Below are positions 13,216 to 24,119 of a stretch of DNA of 64,000 bases, one piece after another (the stretch's first letter is position 1; every line of letters begins with the position of its first letter). The stretch is from Coriaria nepalensis. Its lineage: Eukaryota > Streptophyta > Magnoliopsida > Cucurbitales > Coriariaceae. The notes below the pieces were generated by a model. The model worked only from the letters and a program-made list of their open reading frames with translations, was not told the origin of the DNA and made no database searches. Location: contig CP114481.1 in NCBI GenBank assembly GCA_027186245.1, positions 54,134,569 to 54,198,568 on the forward strand. The letters are read 5' to 3'. The position numbers and the translations under genes were made by a program.

Positions 13216-14547
13216 TCACATCTCATTATCAATAATTTCTTGCATCATCTGTATCGGTATGAGGCCTTCAGTACGGCTCGCGTCTTTACTTGGGTCCGGA
13301 CTGATAAAGAAAAGTGTTGGCAGCCCTCTCACCCGATCCATTTATAGGGAGTAGAATTCTTAAAACTTGACCATTTTAAGACATAATCTCATGATTAAAC
13401 AAACCGTAATTTGGTCTGACAAGGTGTTACTCTTTTTACTTGAATTTTCTTTTGAGCAAACAGAAATTTAACAAATCAAAAGAAGAGGAAAATATATAAA
13501 ACTAATTATCACCTGCATATCTTGTGCAAATTGGTATTGGTCATCTGTATCAACCTTTACAATCACAGCATTGTTCTCATACTCCACTGCAAGCTAACAT
13601 AAGAATTCTAAATATTAACTGAACTAAGCAATTTCTGTGAAAATTCTTTATTGCAGAATATGCCAAAATCAATATAAGAGATGCAACCTAGCAATCTAGG
13701 TCCCAACTCCAGAATTTGAAGTGAACGAAAGAAGTTTGTGTAATAACTTGTGACAGTAATTCTACAACCTCAACATGAACTACCATTCTAAGAGCACTTC
13801 TACAACCTTAACTTCCAAATTTTGGAGCGATAAACGTGGGCCTGAGATATACTTCTTACATATAAATTATCAGAGATAAGATCAAAATCACATCTCTTCA
13901 CAAGGAGGTAAAGAAATGGAAAAAATAAATCAAACTGTTGCCAAATGCTCGATATATTATAAGCATGTGCTTCATCTAAGTATGTTATTTTCTAATGCCA
14001 ATTTGAGACTAAATTCCAGTTTTTGGCCAACAGAATCTAACTTAAGCTCCACAAAATCTAACAACCTCCTTTCTCAAGACACATAATTTTATCCAGTTTA
14101 CTCAAATTCTTCATTACTCAAACACCAAAACTCATACCTTAAGATACCCAAAAATAAAAAATAAAAAAAATTCAAGCATACCATCTCAAGTTCTTGAGCC
14201 ATTAAGATACAGGGCCCACACCAAGTGGCATAGAAATCAATGATGAGCGGCACATCTCTCTCTCATTTCACTAGCCCCTGAATTTCCTCCGCCGTCAACT
14301 TCTTCACAAGATAATCATCCTTGACGTATTTGCCCTTAGGGGGTCTGCACAGCAACTCTTTCTGAAGCGGTGAGGTGAGAGAGAGGGATCGGCTGTTATT
14401 GGTAGAGAAGATTGAATTTTGCTTTCTGGGTTTCGAGGAGAAGACGTGAGGAGCCGATGAAACGCAAGCTCGTATGGTGCTGAAGAAATTGATGGGGAAT
14501 AGAGGAGGGCTTATGGTTTGAGGGTTTTGGATTTGAAGGAGACCCAT
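13216..14547 (-). pseudogene. CITRX: CITRX-like chloroplast thioredoxin, disrupted by a nonsense codon and a lost acceptor
   Basis: CITRX is a plastid thioredoxin that works with fructokinase-like proteins in chloroplast gene expression and was first described as a Cf-9 interactor. Three exons are visible: 14547-14182 (transit peptide, then the WCGPC active site), 13593-13513 (LAVEYENNAVIVKVDTDD region) and 13332-13216 (VRGLPTLFFISPDPSK to IIDNEM). Two lesions are seen. In exon 1 the codon after QGLVK is TGA (14263-14265) where relatives have glycine, so translation stops before the active site. The base pair before exon 3 is GG instead of AG, although GTGAGAGGG follows exactly as expected. 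The exon 1 and 2 donors are normal. A base-calling error could explain one change but hardly both. Confidence 0.82.
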
Positions 14548-14813
14548 CTTCTTCCCAGTGAGAGAAGCGCGGCAAGAAGCTGTTTTATCTTTTTATCTTT
14601 TGGTCACTAAACAGGATAAGGTAAGATTATTATTTATGAACTCGCCTACTAATTAGTTGTGATATATTATTTCTCCCCTAAAAGTTAAAATATTTGCACT
14701 AAAACCCTTTGTTAGGTCATAAACCCGTAACTACCGATGAAATTTACCCGCTTCTCTGCTTTCTCTTCTTCCTTCTCTCTCGACCTCTACTCTGAGAATT
14801 TTACCGGCCAGCC
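14548..14813. promoter_or_regulatory. Head-to-head intergenic region of the CITRX-like and DEG10-like loci
   Basis: Only 266 bases separate the two divergent start codons. Such a spacing would force the two genes to share promoter DNA. No convincing TATA box was picked out on either strand. Confidence 0.4.
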
Positions 14814-17800
14814 ATGCTCGCTTCATATGTACGTTCTTCTTGTCGCAGGCTCTCCTCTTCCTCTGCACTATTCAAAGATTTTTCCTTTCTCTTTCATTTC
14901 GCTACTGCAAATGCTAGAGCCATTGACTCCGACACTTCTTCCTCCTCTTCTTCTTGCTCTTCATTTCATTCAACCTCTATAGTTTACTATTCGAATATTA
15001 ATGGTGGCCATAAAACAGACGACCACAAGGACGACGAGGCGAGGGATTCGTATGCTGAGGTATCCCTTGAGAGTAGCAGTGCTGCTCCGGCTCTGAACAG
15101 TAACAAAATCTCGAGGCGAGGGATTCGAGTTCTAAGGCGTCGGAATGTGCTTCGTCATTAAAACCAGCCTCAGACGGCGAGGATAACTGATACTTATGCG
15201 GCAATAGAGGTAGCATTGAACTCCGTTGTTAAGGTCTTCACGGTGTCTTTCTAGTCCCAACTACTTCCTCCCATGGCAGAACAAGTCCCAGCCCGAAACT
15301 ACCGGTTCTGGTATTATTTTCTCACCGTCAGTTGAATTCTCTTGCTTCGATATTTTGTACGTGCACTTCTCGCTTTAAAGCTGCAAGTTTGAGCTAAATA
15401 CTTCAAATCTGGTGTCGTATTTCACTAATTGACCTTCATCCACGATTTATTCCAATCCTTTTTTCTAGAATTCATGATAGAAAATATTTGAACATCCTTT
15501 ATGACGCTAGTGTCTTTGTGGTAGGATTTGTAATCTCTGGAAAAATTATTCTTACAAATGCTCATGTTGTGGCTGATCATACATTTGTACTCGTAAGAAA
15601 GCATGGGTCGCCAGAAAAGTATAAAGCAGAAGTCAAGGCCGTTGGTCATGAATGTGACCTTGCTATTCTTGCTGTTGAAAGTGAAGACTTTTGGGAAGCC
15701 ATGAATTTCTTGGATTTAGGAGACACTCCTTTTCTGCAAGAAGCTGTTGCTGGTGTCGGATATCCTCAAGGTAAAGTATGATAGATGCATTCACGTCATA
15801 TAATAGGTATTGCAAATAGCTTTCTTACAATCTTAGAGTTAAAGAAAGCTATATAGAACAAGTACTTAAACATTAGTTCTGTTGCAGGTGGGGACAATAT
15901 TTTTGTTACAAAAGGTGTTGTTTCCAGGGCTGAACCTACACAATATGCTCATGGTCAACTAATACAGATTGATACAGCAGTAAATCCACGGAATAGTGGT
16001 GGCCCTGCTATGATGGGTAATAAAGTTGCTCGGGTAGCTTTCCAAAATCTTTCTGGCGCAGAGAATATTGGGCGAGTCTTGTAGGTTTTCTATTAATTAT
16101 TTTTATTTTGCCGTAGATCACAAGACATGTTGTCCAGAAGGGCGCAAACCACATCTCAGTGTTATTTTTCCCATTGAAAACACAATGAATCTATCAAGGT
16201 CTTAAAGAATATGTTGCTATTAACTCTTAATTTTATAAATTTCTCTTTGCTAATATGTTGGCTCCTATTATGGATTTTGCAGTTACATTATACCCGTTCC
16301 AGTAATAAAACATTTTATAGCTGGTGTGGAAGAAAGTGGGAAATAAGTTGGATTTTGCTCTCTTGGATTGTCCTGCCAACCTACTGAAAACGTTCAACTT
16401 CGAAATCACTTCTGAGTGTGCCTTAAATGATGGGGGTACTTGTGAGCAAAATAAATCCCCTGTCCAGTGCCTATAAGATCCTTAACAAGGATGATATTAT
16501 TCTAGCATTTGATGGTGTGCCAGTAGCAAACGATGGAACCGGTATAAGTTTCACTAAAAGTAGTGGTCTTGTTCTTTTTCTTTTTTTCTCTTTCTTTATT
16601 TATTTATTTATTTTTATCATTTTCTCATAATGTGAATTTTTGTGCAGTTCCATTCCGTAACAGGGAACGTATATCATTTGGTATCTATGAAGAACCCCAA
16701 TGAAACAACTGTGATCTGAATTCTTAAAGATGGTGTAGAGTGTGAATTCAGCATCTTTCTCCAACCTGTAAGTCTTCAAAATTCTTTCATGCAAGTTTTT
16801 GGTAATTCCTGCTTCACAAGCAACAACATGCAAAGGTCTGTGACTCAATCCTTTGCTGGTGGAGAGGGAAATGAAATTTTGTTTAGAATCATGGTTCCTT
16901 CTGAGCTCAATATGTGGCTTTTAATTTTTATAATGTGAGTAGCAGTTGAGCATTTTAGAGTGTGGGTATGTTGGCTATTCAATGTCACATTATTTATATT
17001 CTATTATGAGTTTGGAGATTCGTGGATACTGTAACATTGAATAGAAAATGAGTAGTACTTTAGATAGATCTATTATATATAAGTTTGTTAATTTTGCAGT
17101 TGCAGCCGCTTGTACCAGTTCATCAATTTGATAAGCTGCCTACCTAGTAGCTCTTACATTTTTGCTGGTATGGTCTTTGTTCCACTCACCCAACCATATC
17201 TTCATGAATATGGAGAAGACTGGTATGACTCTTCACCTTGTCAGTTGTGTGGGAACGAGCATTGAGGGATCCTCCTAAAAAGGATGGTGAACAACTTGTG
17301 ATCCTTTCACAGGTTTGCAAACTTTCTCTTGCAGAGCAGACAAATTGCAATAGTTTCTTGGCAGTGTGCATGCATATTTGATTCTGTGAATAAGATCTGT
17401 CGAGCTCAAACTTCACTACCCAGTATATTGTTTCAAGAGAAACTCGCTTAAATAACATTAATTTTGGTTTGAAAATGGCACTTCATTTTGATGACAATTG
17501 CATATTTGGTGCAGGTATTGATGGATGATATTACCCGCAGGATATGCTCGTCTTGCAGAATTACAGGTGCTTGTGCATTTCTTCTCTCTCTTTCTCTCTC
17601 ATTGCTTTACTTTATCCATTGTTGCTGCTCATTGGTCATGCTTGAATCTGGGGATTCTTGGTTTATTCTGGTGTTCAGTGACGCTTTTATATTTTCCGCC
17701 CTTTTCTGAGTGGGTTGAAAATCCGAAACATCTATGCAGGCTTGTGGAAAACTGTAGGGAAGAAAGTCTGAGGTTTGATTTGGACGATGAGAGGGTGATT

Positions 17801-17876
17801 GTACTGAACTATGGCCCAAATTGCAGATTTTCCCCTTCAGAATCAGTTAGATTGGATCTCGAGGCAAGAGTGTACT
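14814..17876 (+). pseudogene. DEG10: DEG10-like (DegP/HtrA) mitochondrial serine protease, degenerate
   Basis: DEG10 is a trypsin-type protease with a degenerate PDZ region, targeted to mitochondria. The frame from 14814 gives a Ser/Arg-rich targeting stretch. A different frame resumes at 15184 (YAAIEVALNSVVKVF), and another break follows near 15245. The protease core is well kept: TNAHVV holds the catalytic His (about 15.56 kb), HECDLAIL the Asp, and NSGGPA (about 16.0 kb) the Ser. Downstream lesions are: a donor reading GC after ENIG (about 16070); TAA after EESGK (about 16347); TGA in the NPNETTV region (about 16717); and frame changes near 16420, 17143, 17255 and 17540. The last recognisable exon ([23 protein letters not shown]) starts near 17729 and leads into a retroelement insertion at 17877. 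Many independent lesions make a functional gene unlikely. Confidence 0.85.
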
Positions 17877-18632
17877 TGTAATGAATGGCCGTTATGTAAA
17901 TGAGGAATCGCAGATCAATTCAAGAACTAGAGAAACAGAGTCAATCAAGAATGACAAGAAAATGATCTATTGAACGTTACACCTTGTTCGAGTCAAGGGA
18001 AACTCATGAGCTAAGCCCAATAACAATCCTAATTCCCGAATGTTTCCTCTTCCCTCCTATCTAACTTCCTATTAGTAATGCAATTACCTAACTGATTGAG
18101 ATCAGTTGGGAAATCTAACAAATTCATAACAGGAGGAAGCCTTGCGAACATGCTTTTTAGCTTTCAGGCACGTGCGTGGCACATGCATTATTCAAGAAAC
18201 CAACGGTCAAGATTAGATTGTGCGGAGCAATTCTAGCCCTTCCTGAACTAGCCGTTGAGGAGCCAAAATAGCCTGTTACAATCCATCCCCCTCAAAGAAT
18301 CTTGTCCACAAGTTCTCTTAGGACTTATGTCAAACACCGTATGTGCATTAAAAGAGCCCATGAAATTTCCAGCAAGAGCATTGTACCCTAAGAAGCCCAA
18401 GAAAATAATACCTTATCCGCTTCTGTTTTGCCCATCGCATTACCATTCAACTCGCGGAAATCCAGCGCTGGCAACTTAAACAAGGATTCTGGATGCTTGG
18501 CAAGTTCTAGGCAGCACCTGGAGTTGCATGTTTGACCGGAAGCTCTCCGAGTGTGGTATGATGTATTCTTCATGAACAACCAGTCGGTCATCTGAACAAC
18601 CAAGTTCAGAGGAGCCAAAATAGCCTGTTACA
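17877..18632 (-). mobile_element. Internally deleted LTR retrotransposon remnant with GTACT target duplication
   Basis: The element starts TGTAATGAAT and ends CCTGTTACA on the plus strand, and GTACT stands on both sides (17872-17876 and 18633-18637). Read on the minus strand, 18280-17877 is a 404-bp LTR beginning TGTAACAGGC and ending CA. It is preceded by a purine-rich tract (GAGGGGGATGG). The first 24 bases of the same LTR recur at 18632-18609, so almost the whole 5' LTR and most of the interior were deleted. Too little coding sequence survives to assign Ty3/gypsy or copia with confidence. Confidence 0.75.
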
Positions 18633-18637
18633 GTACT

Positions 18638-19764
18638 AGGGAGTGATTAGTGACTGCATCAGCAACTGATACACTCGGCTCATCTGTTTATTTTGATATT
18701 GAATTTTTGGATAAAATATATTTATATCAGTTATATTTAGCGAAATTGCTTTAGCCTTGTGTCTGAATAATAACATATTCTGTTTATTTGAACACAATAT
18801 ATGAAGATGGAGCCGTCTTACAGTCAATATAAACACAATTAGACGATAGAGAAATCACTAGCTTATTATGGAAAAAACCTTGTCTGGATCATCGTTACTT
18901 ACAATTACAGCCACTGATCAATGGTATAGCATATAATTAACTAATGTTAAATCATCCATAAGATTTCCCCATTAAATAATTATCATATGATTAATCGATG
19001 GATCACTTATAGAAGATATGTTAAAAATTGTGGAAACAAAGTTGGCATGCCGATCGGGTAATTGCTTAGGCCAATCCCGATGGAGCTTTCAACAAAATAT
19101 TGCTCTTGGTTAAGCATGAACAGTATGCTTGCGACCTTACCTGTGCATGCGAAAGAGCACAATGTTGGCAGAAGAGTATAAAAGCTAGATTATGCAGATA
19201 TTCGGTTTCAAGATTAGGAAGACAGAGTAAAAGAGCAATGATCCCAATAAATCAAGGGGAAAATCTTAGAAGACAATTGTGTCTTGTGATCAGATATTAA
19301 TGAACTACAACAATGCCCGGGATAGTTCCTCCAACAACACCGATTACAGGAACATAGTTAAACTAAGTCGGGTTTTACACAAGAAATACTACTCTGTATG
19401 TGTTTATGTTGTGTGTCATTATTATCCCTTGGACCACCAAACAAAGATATCAAATACTGGAGGAAACCTTGACAGCCAAATGCATTTTAAACAGAAAAAA
19501 AATTAAATTTCATTATACTTCTGCATGCAGCCATGCACAATAGTCCTACTAGCAATCTACAAATTGCCATTAATGCATATGCACAAGTGAACAAGAACAC
19601 TACCGCAGGTCATTTCATTGCCTGCACAAAGGACATTTTGTCTGATATAAAACATTTATGTCCATGAACTGTACTGAGCAAGAAACTTACCAGCTAACGA
19701 GTAATATTCTGGGACATTATATTTCACTACTGCACAGGAGAGGAATAATTCCATAGAGAGGTGT
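18638..19764. other. Spacer between the DEG10-like remnant and the SPP 3' end
   Basis: No domain, repeat or RNA gene is recognised. The last few dozen bases are probably SPP 3' untranslated region. Confidence 0.5.
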
Positions 19765-22700
19765 TCATGTTGTAGGCCGTGTCATTGTAGATAAACCACG
19801 ACCGACGGGGAGGGCACTGGGAAATTCATCAACTGATGCTTCCTCTTCCAAGGAAACTGCATATAAGAAGTTCACGATGTCATATTCCATATATGATACT
19901 CTAGGGAAGTTAGGGTATAATGAAGGTAGACTTATCCCTCAACATGGAGAAGCTACTTCCATTGATTAAAGTTATGGCATCAGGTTAGAACAAAAACATG
20001 TCATGCTTGTCTCCCAAGTGCTAGCTAGTTAAAAGTCAAATAGTCAGAGAATACTATGTCAATGTTCACACTAGAACAGCCAGGTTACTGTATTATTTCA
20101 CTTACTTTCCAATGCGACTAATTATGTTATTTTTACTTGATTAGCTTGGATGATTGAGATTATACTACTTTTATGGGTTGATATTTTTTTCAATTACTTT
20201 CTATGGGGTATCTAGATGAGTTTTAGGGTGTTAATCATTTTTCTTAATCAGCATTAGCTTACTTTTTTCATTAATCAAGCATTAGCTTACCTTTTTCATT
20301 AATCATTAGCTTTCTTTTTTCATAATCCAGTATTCACTTACTTTTTTCATTATCAAGCATTACCTTCATCTCCCCAACTAATAGACTTTTTTCCTGTAAG
20401 TTGTATGTTTCATCGTTTCTGCTCTTATATTAGCTCCTAACTGTTGCATATACTAGAGCATTTCTATTAAAGTGTAGCACCAATTCTGTGATTCTAGAAA
20501 AGGAAAGGAAAGGAGAAACAGATGCGACAGGTCCCACCCTAAACCAGGACAGAACTCAAGAAGATAGAAGAAGTCCTCACCGTTAATTTCTTCTCCAGCC
20601 TGAGCCCCAGCAATGCCAATGCATGTATATAGTGAATCTTCATCCACTTTCAACTGGTCATATGCCTGGTATACGTCATCAATGGTGGCAGCTTCGTATA
20701 ATGATGTAAGATCTTTGATGCATGATATGTCCTGTCCCATAACCTTAAGAAAAGGTTTTCAGTTAGGAGGCGTAGAAAAACAATGAATTACATCGTGACT
20801 TTTACATTAAAAAATCAAAATACATCATCATATTATTTTTGGAGAAAGAAGATGAGACATTATCAAACTTCAGACATTTTTTACTTTACCTTCCTTGGAA
20901 CAGAAGACGCCTGTAAGTGTGCTAACAATCCAAGCCAGTAGGCATTTGACTTGATTTCAGCTTCATGTCTCATCAGAAGGGTCCGTCTTGCCTTCAGGAA
21001 ACCATAGACATTGAAAAATAAAAAAAAATAAAAAGAGAGAGAGAATGATTTACATAAAGAACAACAGAAGCTAAGATCTTAATCACATATAACAATGATG
21101 GGAAAACTAGCGGTGACCTAACTACAGTTTAAATTCTGGGAAACTCGGTTCAAAAAGTTGGTGTTGACCAACTTTGATTAGCTGGAACTACAAGCCTTAA
21201 ATGTCATGTTTGAACCTAGGCCATTATTGTTTACATAAGATGAAGTGTATTGCCATGAAGAGTACCATAATCATAAAAACGTACCCTGTCCAACTCCCTT
21301 TCGGCAAGTTTATTGCTATGCACACTTGTAAGAACATTCTTGCATGCATCAACAGCTTTATATACCTGGATAGATAAGTATCAACAAGTCCAAAGCTATT
21401 AGAGAGACATAAAAATACATAAAAATATATTTATACATGTATCTTGAGATGAATCCTAACCTTTCCTGGAGTTGATGTTACAGAAATCACATACCATCCA
21501 AGCTTAAGCCTATCAAATAGGTTTAATTCAAATGAGACATCATATGTCAATCCAAGAGAATCCCTGACAGTTGTGAAGAGCCTGCACAAAGTATGTAGAA
21601 TAGTAACAAACAGTTTGAGTAAAATTATTTTAGCTGGACACTTATCAGCAATTTCTTAAAGAAGATGCATATGAGGTCTTTAATGGTCATCTAGTAGTTT
21701 TTTTTTTTTTTTTTTTTGACATCGTTTCTGGAAAACTACAAATAACTATCTCAACTGTTTGAACTCTTACAATGCAGATATCTACACTGAATGTAACCAG
21801 TATAATAAGAACATGCTCATGAGCATAGCTACATGTCTTCAGACATGGGGGAAAAGAACTCTGTGCTGCAAAAGAAATTTCTGAAGAAGATTTACCTAGA
21901 ATTTATGATCTCAGCCAACAGTCCCATCGTGATAGCAAAAAAGAGTGGATGACTACGGAGTTTTCTTTGCAGACTCTTGTCAACATCTTGATCAAGCGCT
22001 TCGGATTCTGCAATGCAATAAATCAAGTTAATCTATGGATATGTGAATGAGAGCCGGTTCAAGAGTTACAAAAAATTTATGTTTGGAATCAACTGGAATA
22101 TTGGAAAACTTATTGACATTCCAATTTTAACTGTCACTTACTTTCCATTTAGGTTTTGTTTTGTTTCATTACACGAGTTCCGTTTCTCATGTTTCTGTAC
22201 TGTTAACAATTAGCAAGTCCATCACCAATCAGACTACATTTGTTAATAGCAGCTCCTAAGCAAAAAAGAACTCACCATCTGTTGTTGAAATATTACTAAT
22301 CGACTCAAGCAGATCTCTTCCATCCATTGTAAGACCCCAGCGGTTTGGTGTGGGGCCTGCAATGTATGCACATGCTCTCTCATCCGTGTCCTTTAGAAAT
22401 ACCTGATTAAGAAATAAAAAATAAACTCCACAATCCAAAAACAAAAGCTCACAACTGCTGCAAAAGAGAAGGGAAAATCATCTCATTTATACTGATTTAG
22501 TGTATGGAGGAGCGAATAGAAAGAAAAGAGGGATACAAAAAACTATTTCTTTCTTTACTGTATGACAACTAATTTCAATGGATTGGAGTATGGACAAATG
22601 CATGTAACTGTAAGGTTAGCTTTTCTCTCACTTGTTGAGACTGAAAACCAGCGACTGATGGTTGAAACAAGATCGGATCAGTCTCATGCCGCCTTTCAGA

Positions 22701-23908
22701 ATTTCCTGTAGCCCTAACAGTACCCAGGTAATCAAGAATACAAGATTCAATGTCCTCTTCTGAGAAGTCCCCAACAATGCTTACCTGAAGAATGAGCACA
22801 CAAATTGATAAGTATTTTATATTGACCGTCCATGAAAGAGATTTAAAGCTTCAAAATATGAACCTCCATGTTATCGCCTACAAATTGATTCATCACTGCA
22901 TTCTTTACAGATTGCAATGATAAATTCTGGAGTGATTTTGGTGTAGGCTCAACAAACCGCTCATCCCCATCCATCATTGCTAACATTAGTTTGTGTGCAG
23001 TTGAGCGTTCCAAGCTTTTGGGAATGGACCGGTAATATGACAAATACAACTGCTTTGCTCTATCAAATGCATCTTCCAGCCAGACACTATGCTGCAGATC
23101 ATCAGCCACCATGATTCTAATCTTATTACTGGGTGACTTACAAGGACTATTGGAAAATTTACACCCGCTTGTGTAAAAGCGGTCTCTTTCATTCATAAAT
23201 ATGTGTGCAGATTACTTGAAGTATTAGCTCAAGCACCATGTGAAGTAACTGGAAAGCAGCTCGCATTCCATTATCCCTCAGTGTAAAACGGAACTCCATA
23301 CATATAAATTCCTCCGTGGACTCCAGAGAGCAATTAATTAGGTGATTTACACAAAAAAGTTCTACCTGGAGAAGAAGACAGCACAAAGGTCAAAAAGTCA
23401 ATCCTTCTACAAGATGACACCAAGTCCTAACAAAAAAAGATATAATAAACCATGATGTCTCATATGTTATCATGTCATTTCCTCTGACAACAAATTATGC
23501 TACTTCAGAATTTAGAAGTCATTCATTTCTGACATAGGTGATTGAAAAAGATATCAAGAACACCAGGAGAGTAAGTGGGTAGGGAGTAGGAGTTATGTTT
23601 ACAGTGACAATAAGCGCATGTTTCCCAGTTAAGTTTCTGAAAACTGTTCAGACTTTGATCTAAAGACAGAATAATAGGAGAGTCTGAAGCATGACTAGCT
23701 GTTCATAGACCAAACAGCCAACTCAGGTTGTTGTCTAAATTCTAAAAATGACTACCAAAGAAAGCTTCTACACATCATGAACAAAACCATACCAGATTCA
23801 ACTAGAAGTGAAAAGGAAACAAGATATAAAAGTACTGTTATAAGTAGATAATTATAAATTATTAAAAGGCAAGAAGGAAGCAGGACGAGGGAGGGACAGA
23901 GAAAGAAC

Positions 23909-24119
23909 TGTTGGAAATAAAAAGATAATGTTAGGAATTGGTTAGAGAAATCTTAGGAGAAATATTAGGAAGAGATATCTTAGAATATTTTCCTAATGAT
24001 ATGAGATTGTAAATTAGTTGTTAAGATCTTACCATAACTAGTCTAGGGTTTCTAGTGTATAAATACCCTATGTATGTAATCTGAAAAATTAAATGAGAAC
24101 AGTTTATTAAAAGCTTTCA
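23909..24119 (+). repeat. 5' LTR of copia A
   Basis: 211 bp, TG...CA ends. It is nearly identical to the 3' LTR apart from a few substitutions and the 3' LTR's extra block. Confidence 0.92.

Noticed and set aside
18388..18618. Minus-strand open frame as a protein gene
   Set aside because: It lies inside the deleted LTR element between the LTR and the 24-bp LTR remnant and has no complete domain.
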